DNA from: Confluentibacter flavum
GTDB lineage: Bacteria; Bacteroidota; Bacteroidia; Flavobacteriales; Flavobacteriaceae
Assembly (NCBI RefSeq): GCF_002843175.1
Contig: NZ_PJEO01000056.1
Location: 124,001-188,000, forward strand
DNA length: 64,000 bases
Direction: 5' to 3'
Under the pieces are notes generated by a model, which was not told the DNA's origin, ran no database searches, and saw only the letters and a list, made by a program, of their open reading frames with translations. Each line of letters opens with the position of its first letter. Position 1 is the first letter of the stretch. This document shows positions 25,354 to 33,542 of this stretch, piece by piece. Position numbers and translations under genes: made by a program.

Positions 25354-28047
25354 TTACTTAACTGTATCTTTCTTCTTTGTGCCTAACAACCCGCCCAGAA
25401 CATTTTTAACGGCGTCCTTTGTTGGATTGGTTTTGGTTGAATCTGTTTTTACAGCAGTGGTATCTGTGCTGGTTTTATTACCACCAATAATGCCTCCCAA
25501 AACATCTTTAACCACATTATTTTGTTGCGTTTTAATAGAGTCTGTTTTAGATTTATTGCCACTTATTAAATCTCCCAGCATGTCCTGTACTTTGTCTTTT
25601 CCTTGAGTTAATAATTTTTGTTTCTCAATCTCAATAAGTTGCTTGGTTAAATTGGTGACACCGCTTGTTAAATCGGTTTGAACCGTTGGGTTGGTGAGAG
25701 TACCGCCAATATTTGCTGTTACGGGAATGGTTATGTTATTGGCTTGTTCATTATCTATTTTACCAATAAGCCTATTTATATCACTTCCTAAATATTTTGC
25801 AGGAACATTAAATACGGCACTATAGCCTATGGCTTTATCAAAACCATGTGAACCAGAAACATCAATAATGATATCTTCATACTTTAGTTGAAACGGTTTA
25901 ACACTCACTTTTCCGTTAGCAAACGCAATGCTGGTTTTAAAATTTTTTAAATCCAATTTATTAAAATCAATAAATGATAATGCGCCTTCAAGTTTGGCCA
26001 ATAATTCACTTTGATTTGAATTTAACTCTGTACCCAATAATTCTGCCAAAAGATTCCCAGAAACCGTGGTTAAATTTGGTGTGAATTCTTTATCTAAATC
26101 TCCAGATAAGCCAATGGTTGTGTTTAATTTTCCTTGTAAAAATTTCGCAATAGGCGCTATATTTTGAAGCAGATCCAATCCTTTAAATGCTTCGGAAATA
26201 TCAAACCCATTAGCTCCTAAATTAAAGCTAAATGTAGGTGTTTCGTTTTTCGTTGATACATTCCCGTTCACTGCCAATTTTCCATTAAACAAACTAGACG
26301 TTAAATCTTTTACGGTTGCCTGTTGATCTTTTATTAAAAGCGTTCCCATAACATCCTTTAAATTCAGATTATCGTACACAACTGTTTTTGCTACCGCATT
26401 AATAGTACAATCCAAAAACTGAGGGATTTTTAACGTTTCGGTATTTGTGTTGTTGGTTTCCGCATTGGATTCTGTAGTTTCATCATCAGTAATAAAATCC
26501 TTTACCACAAAATTGTTTGAATATAAATCAAAATTACCTTGCAAGGTTTTATCACTCATAATAAATCCTAATAAATTCTGAATGGTTCCTTTGGCACTCA
26601 AATCACTTTGCCCCGTTTTTGCATCAAAATTATTAAGAGTTACGGTTGACGGATTAAATGTCATATCCATTTTTGAGATGTTCATTGGCTGATTCATGGC
26701 ATCGGAAGCAAACACAAAATTGGTGATATTCATATTTCCAGATGCTTTAATGCGATCATAGGCATTGGTTTCAACAGCATCCATATCGAAAGAGGTATTG
26801 ACATTGGCTTTTAAAATCCCACTTAAAGGCGTGTCTAAATCCAACGGATACGCTTTGGTTAAATTCCCAAGATTTAAAACACCATCAATCACGGCGTTTA
26901 CAAGCATATTGCCGGTCATATTTTTAAGGGTCATAGACGATTTAAAAACATCATTATCAATTTTAAAATTCAATGCCGTTATATCAACATAGGTATCATC
27001 AACGTTACCTGTGGTATTTTTTATGGACGTATTAATAACAATATCTTCCACCTTTTTCGGCAAGTCTGGATACTTAAATGATGCGTTGTTTGAGGTAATA
27101 TTAATATCTAAAGTCGGAATGGTTTCCTCAGTCACCATGCCTTTTATAATCCCTTTAACTTTAAAATCGCCCGTAGTTTCTACATTTTCAATATTTTTTG
27201 AATAGGCTTCTGGAATAACAGCCAAAAAGCTTTTAAAAGACGATTCCGGGTTTTCAAAAGTGATATCCACATCTTGTCCGTCTTCCAAAAGTTGCACATA
27301 GCCTTTAAATTCTATGGGCAATTTATTAATGTAACCTGTATTATCCTTAAAGGTATATTTACTATTTGGTAAGTCCATCCCAATTAAGGCATCTAACTTA
27401 ACAAGATTATTATTTAGGTAATTGGTGCTGTCTATAGTCAGACTTAAATGGGCCTCGGTTTTGGTGTCTAACTCCGATTTATCAGCAGAAAAAATGCCTT
27501 TCCCTTCATGATTCAATTCTGTAATTTGAAGGCTTATATCAGATTCTTCACTTAAATACATGATGGCACTGTTATTTACTTTATAATCTTGAATATCAAA
27601 AGAGAAATTGCCCGAACTTGTTTCTTCAGCAGGATTTTCATCTTCTTTTGTAATATCGTAATTGTTATTTCCGTATTTATTGGTTTTTAAGGTAAGCAAC
27701 GCTTCATCTACAGAAATAGAATTGATAACGATGGGTTCTTCATCCGCATTTTTAAACAATTCTTTAACCGACATGGTAAATGATATGTTTTTTGATGTCA
27801 TAAACGTTTCGTCTTTAAAAGGCTCGAAATTGGTAATTTTCATATCGCTTACACTAACATGTGCCATAGGAAAACTTCTTAAAAAACTTAAACTGACATC
27901 ATTAAATTCCACATGCGCATTCAAGTTTTGGTTAATAAACTTTTTGACCATATTTTGTATCTGCGATTGAAATAAAAACGGTGCAGCTATCAATAGTATG
28001 ATGATGGAAAGTAATGTTATGCCCGTAATTTTTAAAGCCTTTTTCAT
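25354..28047 (-). CDS. AsmA-like envelope protein
   Basis: This 897-residue protein starts with an N-terminal membrane anchor (ITGITLLSIIILLIAAPFLF). A long periplasmic body of repeated beta strands follows, typical of the AsmA/TamB/YhdP superfamily of bridge-like proteins thought to affect lipid transfer and outer-membrane homeostasis. The C-terminal AsmA-like region spans roughly 560-800 (FNGKLAVNGNVSTKN, FQLKYEDIIIDVSGSHGF). The last 90 residues are Lys/Thr/Asn-rich with repeated DVLGGIIGG and NVLGGLLGT units. It is monocistronic as far as I can see. An exact substrate cannot be assigned. Confidence 0.85.
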   Translation of the reverse strand: MKKALKITGITLLSIIILLIAAPFLFQSQIQNMVKKFINQNLNAHVEFNDVSLSFLRSFPMAHVSVSDMKITNFEPFKDETFMTSKNISFTMSVKELFKNADEEPIVINSISVDEALLTLKTNKYGNNNYDITKEDENPAEETSSGNFSFDIQDYKVNNSAIMYLSEESDISLQITELNHEGKGIFSADKSELDTKTEAHLSLTIDSTNYLNNNLVKLDALIGMDLPNSKYTFKDNTGYINKLPIEFKGYVQLLEDGQDVDITFENPESSFKSFLAVIPEAYSKNIENVETTGDFKVKGIIKGMVTEETIPTLDINITSNNASFKYPDLPKKVEDIVINTSIKNTTGNVDDTYVDITALNFKIDNDVFKSSMTLKNMTGNMLVNAVIDGVLNLGNLTKAYPLDLDTPLSGILKANVNTSFDMDAVETNAYDRIKASGNMNITNFVFASDAMNQPMNISKMDMTFNPSTVTLNNFDAKTGQSDLSAKGTIQNLLGFIMSDKTLQGNFDLYSNNFVVKDFITDDETTESNAETNNTNTETLKIPQFLDCTINAVAKTVVYDNLNLKDVMGTLLIKDQQATVKDLTSSLFNGKLAVNGNVSTKNETPTFSFNLGANGFDISEAFKGLDLLQNIAPIAKFLQGKLNTTIGLSGDLDKEFTPNLTTVSGNLLAELLGTELNSNQSELLAKLEGALSFIDFNKLDLKNFKTSIAFANGKVSVKPFQLKYEDIIIDVSGSHGFDKAIGYSAVFNVPAKYLGSDINRLIGKIDNEQANNITIPVTANIGGTLTNPTVQTDLTSGVTNLTKQLIEIEKQKLLTQGKDKVQDMLGDLISGNKSKTDSIKTQQNNVVKDVLGGIIGGNKTSTDTTAVKTDSTKTNPTKDAVKNVLGGLLGTKKKDTVK

Positions 28048-28138
28048 AGTAGGTATTTGTTTTTAAGTTTCGCCAAGAAAAACACATCTAAATAAGATAC
28101 GTAAAATTGGTGCTAAAAGATGAATTACTATAGTTTTT

Positions 28139-28313
28139 TATGTTAAGTTTAGTACATGATAAAAATCAAAATATATATAGATGTCAGTCTGAGTCTTTGT
28201 CTTCGCTCAAGATAAACTAAAGTCGAAAACATTAGAAATATTGCTTTTAATCGCATTTCGACTGCCCTCAATGTGACACTCTTCAATTTTTGTCATGTAC
28301 TATGTTAAGTTTA
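28139..28313. mobile_element. MITE-like insertion with 15-bp inverted ends and 13-bp target duplication
   Basis: TATGTTAAGTTTA occurs at 28139-28151 and again, identically, at 28301-28313. Between them, 28152-28300 begins with GTACATGATAAAAAT and ends with its reverse complement with 14 of 15 matches. The 149-base interior has no reading frame of note. It contains arms resembling the flavobacterial palindrome family (GTCAGTCTGAG at 28183 and CCCTCAATGTGACA at 28265). This is the footprint of a small non-autonomous element. The transposase source is not in the window. Confidence 0.72.
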
Positions 28314-28335
28314 ATAAAATACTGTATCCTCAATT

Positions 28336-29040
28336 TTACAACAACTCAATTTCTTCGTTTACCTGCAATTTAAATCTTTTTCTAAAAATATAAACGCCCA
28401 AATACATAAAAGGTGTATCGAAAAGGGCGATTAACCATTTAAACACAACACCACTTATCAATAAGCCGTTAAATTTTCCCCATTCAATAATATCAAAAGA
28501 ACATAGTAAAAACACAATGGTAAAGGTATCTATAAATTGCGAACAGAACGTCGATCCATTATTGCGTAACCACAAGTGTTTCCCGTTAGTAAGCCGTTTC
28601 CAGAAATGGTAAATTTGAATGTCTATAAACTGTGCAAATAAATAGGCCAACATACTGGCGGTTACTGCAATGGCGGTGCTTCCAAAAACCATTTTAAACA
28701 TACTGTCTGAAACCGGCGACCAACTGGTTGCTGGTGCGGCATCTGACACCAAAACGATGCCCAATGAAAAAAGGGACGCAAAAATACCGGCAACCACCAC
28801 TTGATTAGCTCGCTTTTTACCATAGATCTCGCTTATTAAATCGGTTATTAAAAAGGTGATCGGATACGGCAGAATACCAACGGAAAGCTCAAAAAGTTTC
28901 GTTCCAAAAACCTCAATATCGAAAGGATACCAATAGAAAAATTTCTGGAAAATTAAATTGGAAACCACCAACGAGGTTATAAATAACGCACCCAAAAGCA
29001 TGTAAATGCGTTGAGCGGCTAGTTTGTCTTTTAAGGTCAT
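28336..29040 (-). CDS. queuosine precursor transporter (YhhQ/DUF165 family)
   Basis: A 234-residue inner-membrane protein with about six hydrophobic segments. It carries the family pattern PITFLITDLISEIYGKKRA near residues 58-76 and the FIDIQIYHFWKR...WLRNNGSTFCSQFIDT block near 138-170. Homologs import queuine or preQ1 bases for modification of the tRNA wobble position. I see no preQ1 riboswitch upstream. The gene stands alone, between the MITE-like insertion downstream of its stop and a palindromic repeat region upstream. Confidence 0.9.
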   Translation of the reverse strand: MTLKDKLAAQRIYMLLGALFITSLVVSNLIFQKFFYWYPFDIEVFGTKLFELSVGILPYPITFLITDLISEIYGKKRANQVVVAGIFASLFSLGIVLVSDAAPATSWSPVSDSMFKMVFGSTAIAVTASMLAYLFAQFIDIQIYHFWKRLTNGKHLWLRNNGSTFCSQFIDTFTIVFLLCSFDIIEWGKFNGLLISGVVFKWLIALFDTPFMYLGVYIFRKRFKLQVNEEIELL

Positions 29041-29081
29041 ATTAAATTGTTAGTATACGGTTTTTTGTCATTTCAAAATAC

Positions 29082-29226
29082 TTCTCGATACAAATTTGTT
29101 CCGTTGCACTTCACAATCCCGATAACTATCGCGACACCGAAGTGACATTTAGATATGCTGTTTATTTATAGTTGAATTGTCAGTTCGAGTGCTTCAAAAT
29201 TTTCTTTGAAGTGTATCGAGAACAAT
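29082..29226. repeat. paired REP-like palindromes upstream of the FolK fusion gene
   Basis: TTCTCGATAC at 29082-29091 is the exact inverse of GTATCGAGAA at 29213-29222. The second arm itself folds: TTCGAGTG, CTTCAAA and TTTGAAG, GTATCGA form a hairpin between 29183 and 29220. A further hairpin lies near 29120-29145. The layout resembles intergenic palindromes dispersed in flavobacterial genomes. Confidence 0.5.
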
Positions 29227-29341
29227 TTGTGAATAAATACGCCTTGTAAATATAAAGGAAACCATTTACTTTTTATTATTTTGCTACTGAACTCATTTTG
29301 ACTTTTTGTTTTTAACCGAAAATGAGATAAAATTTGTTCAG

Positions 29342-30484
29342 ATGAGTTCAAAACTTATGAAGCTACCAACAACATTTTATATTGCCTTAGGAAGCAATAA
29401 AGGCAATAAATTCAAAAACCTACAGGATGCTGTTAACGCCATTCATAAAACCGTTGGGCAAATAAAACACATCTCCAGAGTTTATAAATCGCCCGCATTT
29501 GGTTTTGATAGTGACGACTTTTTAAATGCCGTGTTGGTTGTGGAAAGTCTTTTGGTACCAGAAGATTTATTAAAAGACTTATTAGCCATTGAAAAAAGCT
29601 TGGGTCGCATAAGAAACAACAAAGGTGTTTATGAAGCACGCCCGATAGATTTGGATATTATTTTTGCTGACGACCAAATAATTGATTCCGAAAACCTGAA
29701 AATCCCGCACCCACAATTAGGAAAACGCCGCTTTGTATTGCAACCGCTAAACGAGGTGGACCCCAAAATGAAACATCCCGAAAACGGCAAAGAGATTTCT
29801 GAATTGCTTAACGAATGCGACGATAAAACCGTTTTGGAGTTCATTAATATGTGGTTGAAAAACCCAAGTAAAGCTTATAATTTTTCAAAATACAATTACA
29901 TCGCCATTGAAGGCAATATTGGCGTGGGCAAAACCAGTTTGTCCACCCAAATAGCGCACGATTTTAATGCCAAACTCATTTTGGAACGCTTTGCCGACAA
30001 TCCGTTTTTAGCCAAGTTTTACGAAGAACCCACACGCTATGCCTTTACCTTGGAAATGAGTTTTTTGGCAGACCGTTACCAACAAATAACAGACGATTTA
30101 TCACAACTCGATTTATTTAAGGATTTTATTATTAGCGATTATGATGTGTTTAAATCGCTTATCTTCTCAAAAATTACGCTGCAAGAAGATGAGTTTAATT
30201 TGTACAGAAAACTGTTTTACCTCATGTACAAAGACTTGCGGAAACCCGATTTATATGTGTTTTTGCACCAAAGCACCGAACGTTTGCAGGAAAACATTAA
30301 AAGCCGTGGGAGAAGTTACGAACTAAACATTCAAAACGATTACCTAGAAAAAATAAACGCTGGCTATCTGGAGTTTTTAAAAAGCCAACAAGATTTTAAC
30401 GTGAAGATTATTGATATTTCCAATAAAGATTTTGTTGAAAATAGAGCGGATTATTTATGGGTTTTGGATGAGATTTGTGGGTGA
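29342..30484 (+). CDS. folK: FolK (HPPK) fused to a deoxynucleoside kinase
   Basis: Two enzymes lie in one 380-residue chain. Residues about 10-165 are 6-hydroxymethyl-7,8-dihydropterin pyrophosphokinase of folate synthesis, with YIALGSNKGNK, the ATP-site segment EKSLGRIR...ARPIDLDII and IPHPQLGKRRFVLQPL. Residues about 175-380 are a deoxynucleoside kinase: P-loop EGNIGVGKTS, ERFADNPFLAKFY, and lid SRGRSYELNIQNDYL. Here the usual D-R-x-I-Y-E-D motif reads SDYDVFKSLIF, so the Arg is replaced by Tyr. That raises doubt about catalysis in this half. I start at the ATG at 29342; another ATG at 29357 is possible, and the frame open to 29306 begins with TTG. Confidence 0.88.
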   Translation: MSSKLMKLPTTFYIALGSNKGNKFKNLQDAVNAIHKTVGQIKHISRVYKSPAFGFDSDDFLNAVLVVESLLVPEDLLKDLLAIEKSLGRIRNNKGVYEARPIDLDIIFADDQIIDSENLKIPHPQLGKRRFVLQPLNEVDPKMKHPENGKEISELLNECDDKTVLEFINMWLKNPSKAYNFSKYNYIAIEGNIGVGKTSLSTQIAHDFNAKLILERFADNPFLAKFYEEPTRYAFTLEMSFLADRYQQITDDLSQLDLFKDFIISDYDVFKSLIFSKITLQEDEFNLYRKLFYLMYKDLRKPDLYVFLHQSTERLQENIKSRGRSYELNIQNDYLEKINAGYLEFLKSQQDFNVKIIDISNKDFVENRADYLWVLDEICG

Positions 30485-30549
30485 AAAAATGAGTGAAAAA
30501 TGAATGGTGAAAAGTTAAAAGTTCATAACATGACTGTTTTTAAATTTTT

Positions 30550-31185
30550 TCAGTTTTTAAATTTTTTGAGTAATGAAAACAGTAAAGGGAGTAGTGTGAT
30601 AATGATGAGTCCGATAAAAATGAGCCCATAATTATTCTTTACCCATGCTATCTCACCAATAAAGAATCCGAGTAATAGAAATATTGATATCCATGCAACT
30701 GCTCCAAAAATGGTGTTTTTTATGAACAACTGTTTTTCCATTTTAACAACTCCTGCCAAGAATGGAATATAGGTTCTAACTATTGGTAGGAATCGCCCAA
30801 AAATAATCGCTCTTTCACCATGCTTGTCATAAAATTCTTGAGCCTTAGGCAAATGTTTGATTAACCAATTTTTTACAAAATAATTATCGCTTTGTTTAAA
30901 TTTGTCACCGAGCAAATTCCCAATATAATAATTCGCCATATTTCCCAATGTTGCCGCAATCATAAGGGAAATTAGTAATATCCAAACATTTAAATCTGTT
31001 GAAGCTGCTACAACTCCCGCTGAAAATAACAAACCATCTCCTGGTAAAAAAGGGAAAACTATAAATCCCGTTTCCAACATAATAATCAAAAAAAGTAATG
31101 AATATGCAAATAATATATTTTCTGCCACGAGGGCTAAAAGCGCATCATCCGTATGCACTATTATTTCAATTAATTCATCTAACAT
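30550..31185 (-). CDS. DedA family membrane protein
   Basis: The 211-residue inner-membrane protein belongs to the DedA/VTT superfamily. Recognisable elements are FLPGDGLLFSAGVVAAS near residues 47-63, the GNMANYYIGNLLGDK re-entrant segment near 81-95, and FGRFLPIVRTYIPFLAGV near 130-147 with its conserved arginines. Members are linked to lipid scrambling, including undecaprenyl phosphate recycling, and to membrane homeostasis. Which lipid this one handles is open. It is convergent with the FolK fusion gene and has no operon partner. Confidence 0.92.
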   Translation of the reverse strand: MLDELIEIIVHTDDALLALVAENILFAYSLLFLIIMLETGFIVFPFLPGDGLLFSAGVVAASTDLNVWILLISLMIAATLGNMANYYIGNLLGDKFKQSDNYFVKNWLIKHLPKAQEFYDKHGERAIIFGRFLPIVRTYIPFLAGVVKMEKQLFIKNTIFGAVAWISIFLLLGFFIGEIAWVKNNYGLIFIGLIIITLLPLLFSLLKKFKN

Positions 31186-31553
31186 GATTTGGAATTTTAT
31201 TTAAAAAAATTAGGGAATGAAAAATACACTATTAATGGTGTTGTATGGCACACGACGTTATGGCTATAAATCGTTTCAATACTTCCTATTCGCTCTGTAC
31301 AAGTTAATCATCTCAGCCGATACTGAAACAATTCCAATTGCTATCGGAACAGAAAAGGCAGACGAATGTAGATATTTAAAAAATAAGAATCAAAAAAAAC
31401 CGTGGGTTTAATCTGTTTGTTAAAATGACATTTTTTTTTAAGGATTTTGTATCTATGACCACAGCTAGGGATATTAATTGAGGACGCAGAAATCCATATT
31501 TTAGTTCTAATTATTTATCGATTCCGTGTCAAGCGCGGAATGACAAAATAACT
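31186..31553. other. 368-base intergenic stretch with one dispersed repeat
   Basis: Apart from the repeat at 31521-31548 I find no supported feature. A 64-codon plus-strand frame (31217-31411) lacks a recognisable domain, start context or neighbour logic and is not called. The DedA promoter should lie in the first 60 bases, but no clear consensus is seen. Confidence 0.5.
31521..31548 (+). repeat. 28-bp dispersed palindromic repeat, copy 1
   Basis: ATTCCGTGTCAAGCGCGGAA followed by TGACAAAA recurs at 33347-33374 with a single difference (GCGCGG versus GCGGGG). The core TTCCG...CGGAA is an imperfect hairpin. Both copies point the same way and flank the transglutaminase-Anbu pair. Confidence 0.7.
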
Positions 31554-32399
31554 TTATTGGAAAGAAATTCCTTTTTGATTATTACTATAATTAAAAGGTT
31601 CAAAATACTCTCCCGTGACTTGACAGTTTACATACACATTGGTACCTATGGCATTGCCAAAAATGCTCGCAACAGCAGAATCTGCCGCATCCCTACCATT
31701 GGATATTTTTACCAATCCATTTAGGGGGGCTAATTTTGTAGAATCAAAAATAATCCAATTACCATCTATATACACTTCCATACAGGCATGAAAATCCTGT
31801 GGATTTAATTGATAGGCATATCCCGTAAAATATCTTGCTGGAATGGATAATGCCCTGCACAACGCCATACCTAAATGGGCAAAATCACGACAAACCCCTA
31901 CCCGTTCTGTAATGGTATTTATGGCAGAGGTTTGCGAATTGGTGCTACCAAGGGTGTATTCAATATTGGCATGAATCCAATCTGTTATTGCCACAACTGT
32001 TTCGTAAACCGAGCCATAATTCCCAAATTCTTTAAAAGAAAACTTCATTAGTTGATCGGACTGGCAATATCTACTTGGGTAAAGAAAGGACGCAATATAA
32101 CTATCCAATTCTACTACGGGTACTGTTTTAGCCGAATTGCTTTCATCAATGATGGTATAATTCATCTCCACAACCGCAGAATATGTTAATGTAAAATTAG
32201 TTGGTTGTTGTACTTTAAGTCGAATAAATCTAGAATTGCCATCGTGTGAGGTATATTGCTCAAAATTCATTTGCGGCTCAATTTCAAGCTTTTCCTCCAA
32301 AACCCGTTGGTTATTTGTGTTTAATGCTTGAATATTAAAAATGAATGTTGTGGGTCCGTTTACAACATACGAAAGTGAACTGTTTACATTGAATGTCAT
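31554..32399 (-). CDS. transglutaminase-like protein, Anbu partner
   Basis: This 281-residue protein has an N-terminal beta domain (about 1-115) typical of bacterial transglutaminase-like proteins and a C-terminal transglutaminase core. The papain-like triad is complete: Cys170 in VGVCRDFAH, His204 in DFHACMEV and Asp219 in IFDSTK. No signal peptide is visible. In many bacteria such a protein is encoded with the proteasome-like Anbu, a circularly permuted ATP-grasp protein and an alpha-E protein. Here only Anbu is adjacent, one base upstream of this start codon, so translation is probably coupled. It could act as a protease or amide ligase; the target is unknown. Confidence 0.88.
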   Translation of the reverse strand: MTFNVNSSLSYVVNGPTTFIFNIQALNTNNQRVLEEKLEIEPQMNFEQYTSHDGNSRFIRLKVQQPTNFTLTYSAVVEMNYTIIDESNSAKTVPVVELDSYIASFLYPSRYCQSDQLMKFSFKEFGNYGSVYETVVAITDWIHANIEYTLGSTNSQTSAINTITERVGVCRDFAHLGMALCRALSIPARYFTGYAYQLNPQDFHACMEVYIDGNWIIFDSTKLAPLNGLVKISNGRDAADSAVASIFGNAIGTNVYVNCQVTGEYFEPFNYSNNQKGISFQ

Positions 32400-32400
32400 A

Positions 32401-33135
32401 TCAACTTTTATTTATTATTTTACTGACGGAATCTTTCATCCAATCTTCTGGAAGTTCATTCAATACCTGTTTTAATTTGGTGTCCCATAATTGGGACATC
32501 TCTTTCATATCGCCTGAGGTATATCTATTTTCACTCATATGATAGGTATCTTTTTCATAGATTACCACATCAATAGGAAATCCCACATCATTAGAACTTA
32601 ATCTTGTAGAATCAAAGGAAAGGAAACCTGCCTTTAATGCTTGTTTCACTGTAAAATCACTATTTAACACTCTATTTAACAATGTTTTACCATACCCCGA
32701 ATTTCCAATGATTACAAATGGTGAATCATCGTTCACTTCCACCCAGTTTCCTTGGGAATAGATTAAAAACAATTTATGCTCTTCATCATTTTCTAACTGG
32801 CCTCCAATAATGGTATTGAGATTAAATTTAAGACCTGCTTTTTCAAGTGCTTGTTCATCTTCTGCAGCGACCCGTTTTACTTGTTCGCCAAAGGCATTCA
32901 CTGCTTTATACATTTTATTGTGATTTATGGTGCCTTCATGAAACAGTTCTTCAAAATACAAAACAGCTTTATCCCGAACGGATCTCAATCCACTTGTCAT
33001 TATAAACAAAGAATGTTTTTCTCTTTGTTGGACATATATCTTTTTTTTAGTGGATTTGTTTGTTCCAGAAGTTATTCTTGTGTCTGCAATGGCAACCAAT
33101 CCTTCTTTGGTTTTAATACCTAGGCAATACGTCAT
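32401..33135 (-). CDS. Anbu, proteasome-related Ntn hydrolase
   Basis: The 244-residue protein matches Anbu (bacterial proteasome homologue, COG3484). After removal of Met, Thr2 would become the N-terminal nucleophile (MTYCLGIKTKEGLVAIADTR); Asp18 and lysines 30-32 fit the supporting active-site positions. Other strands read FIMTSGLRSVRDKA, FNLNTIIGGQ and FVIIGNSGYGKTLLNR. Anbu particles form open helical rings, and their substrate is not settled. The gene is tightly linked to the transglutaminase gene behind it, but the ATP-grasp and alpha-E genes of the usual operon are missing from this window. Confidence 0.87.
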   Translation of the reverse strand: MTYCLGIKTKEGLVAIADTRITSGTNKSTKKKIYVQQREKHSLFIMTSGLRSVRDKAVLYFEELFHEGTINHNKMYKAVNAFGEQVKRVAAEDEQALEKAGLKFNLNTIIGGQLENDEEHKLFLIYSQGNWVEVNDDSPFVIIGNSGYGKTLLNRVLNSDFTVKQALKAGFLSFDSTRLSSNDVGFPIDVVIYEKDTYHMSENRYTSGDMKEMSQLWDTKLKQVLNELPEDWMKDSVSKIINKS

Positions 33136-33542
33136 AGCATTGAATTTTCTTTATAGATTTATCTTGCGCTAAATATATATTATTAGGCTTGGCAAGAATT
33201 ATACAATTCTCAAAAAATATAACATGATTCATGGTAAGAAAATATAACATATTAGGATGGAGTTCCATAAAAATTACTCTTGTATAATTTAAAATGTGAT
33301 TCAGAAAAGGCAAAAAAATCTATTAATAATGGAAAGTGAAATGTGGATTCCGTGTCAAGCGGGGAATGACAAAACAAGAAGCTTTTAACTTGTACTTTCA
33401 ACTTCGAACACAACCAAAGGTTAAGCAACGTTATATTTTTTTAAATTAAAAATCAAATTCAATAATATATAACGAACTACAATTCAAGTATTTAGTATGG
33501 TTTTTTTTAATATCTTAGAAACCACTAACTAAACCAACCAAC
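33136..33542. other. 407-base intergenic stretch with one dispersed repeat
   Basis: This contains the divergent upstream regions of Anbu and the GT39-like gene plus the repeat at 33347-33374. The sequence is AT-rich and I see no RNA gene. A minus-strand 66-codon frame overlapping the Anbu start has no support. Confidence 0.5.
33347..33374 (+). repeat. 28-bp dispersed palindromic repeat, copy 2
   Basis: Same unit and orientation as 31521-31548 with one mismatch. It lies about 200 bases upstream of both Anbu and the GT39-like gene. Confidence 0.7.

Noticed and set aside
31217-31411. 64-codon plus-strand frame after the DedA gene
   Set aside because: No recognised domain, no ribosome-binding context, low-complexity end, and it lies in a repeat-bearing intergenic region. 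Coding is not supported.
33113-33313. 66-codon minus-strand frame overlapping the Anbu start
   Set aside because: It overlaps the well-supported Anbu start in another frame and has no homology I can see.
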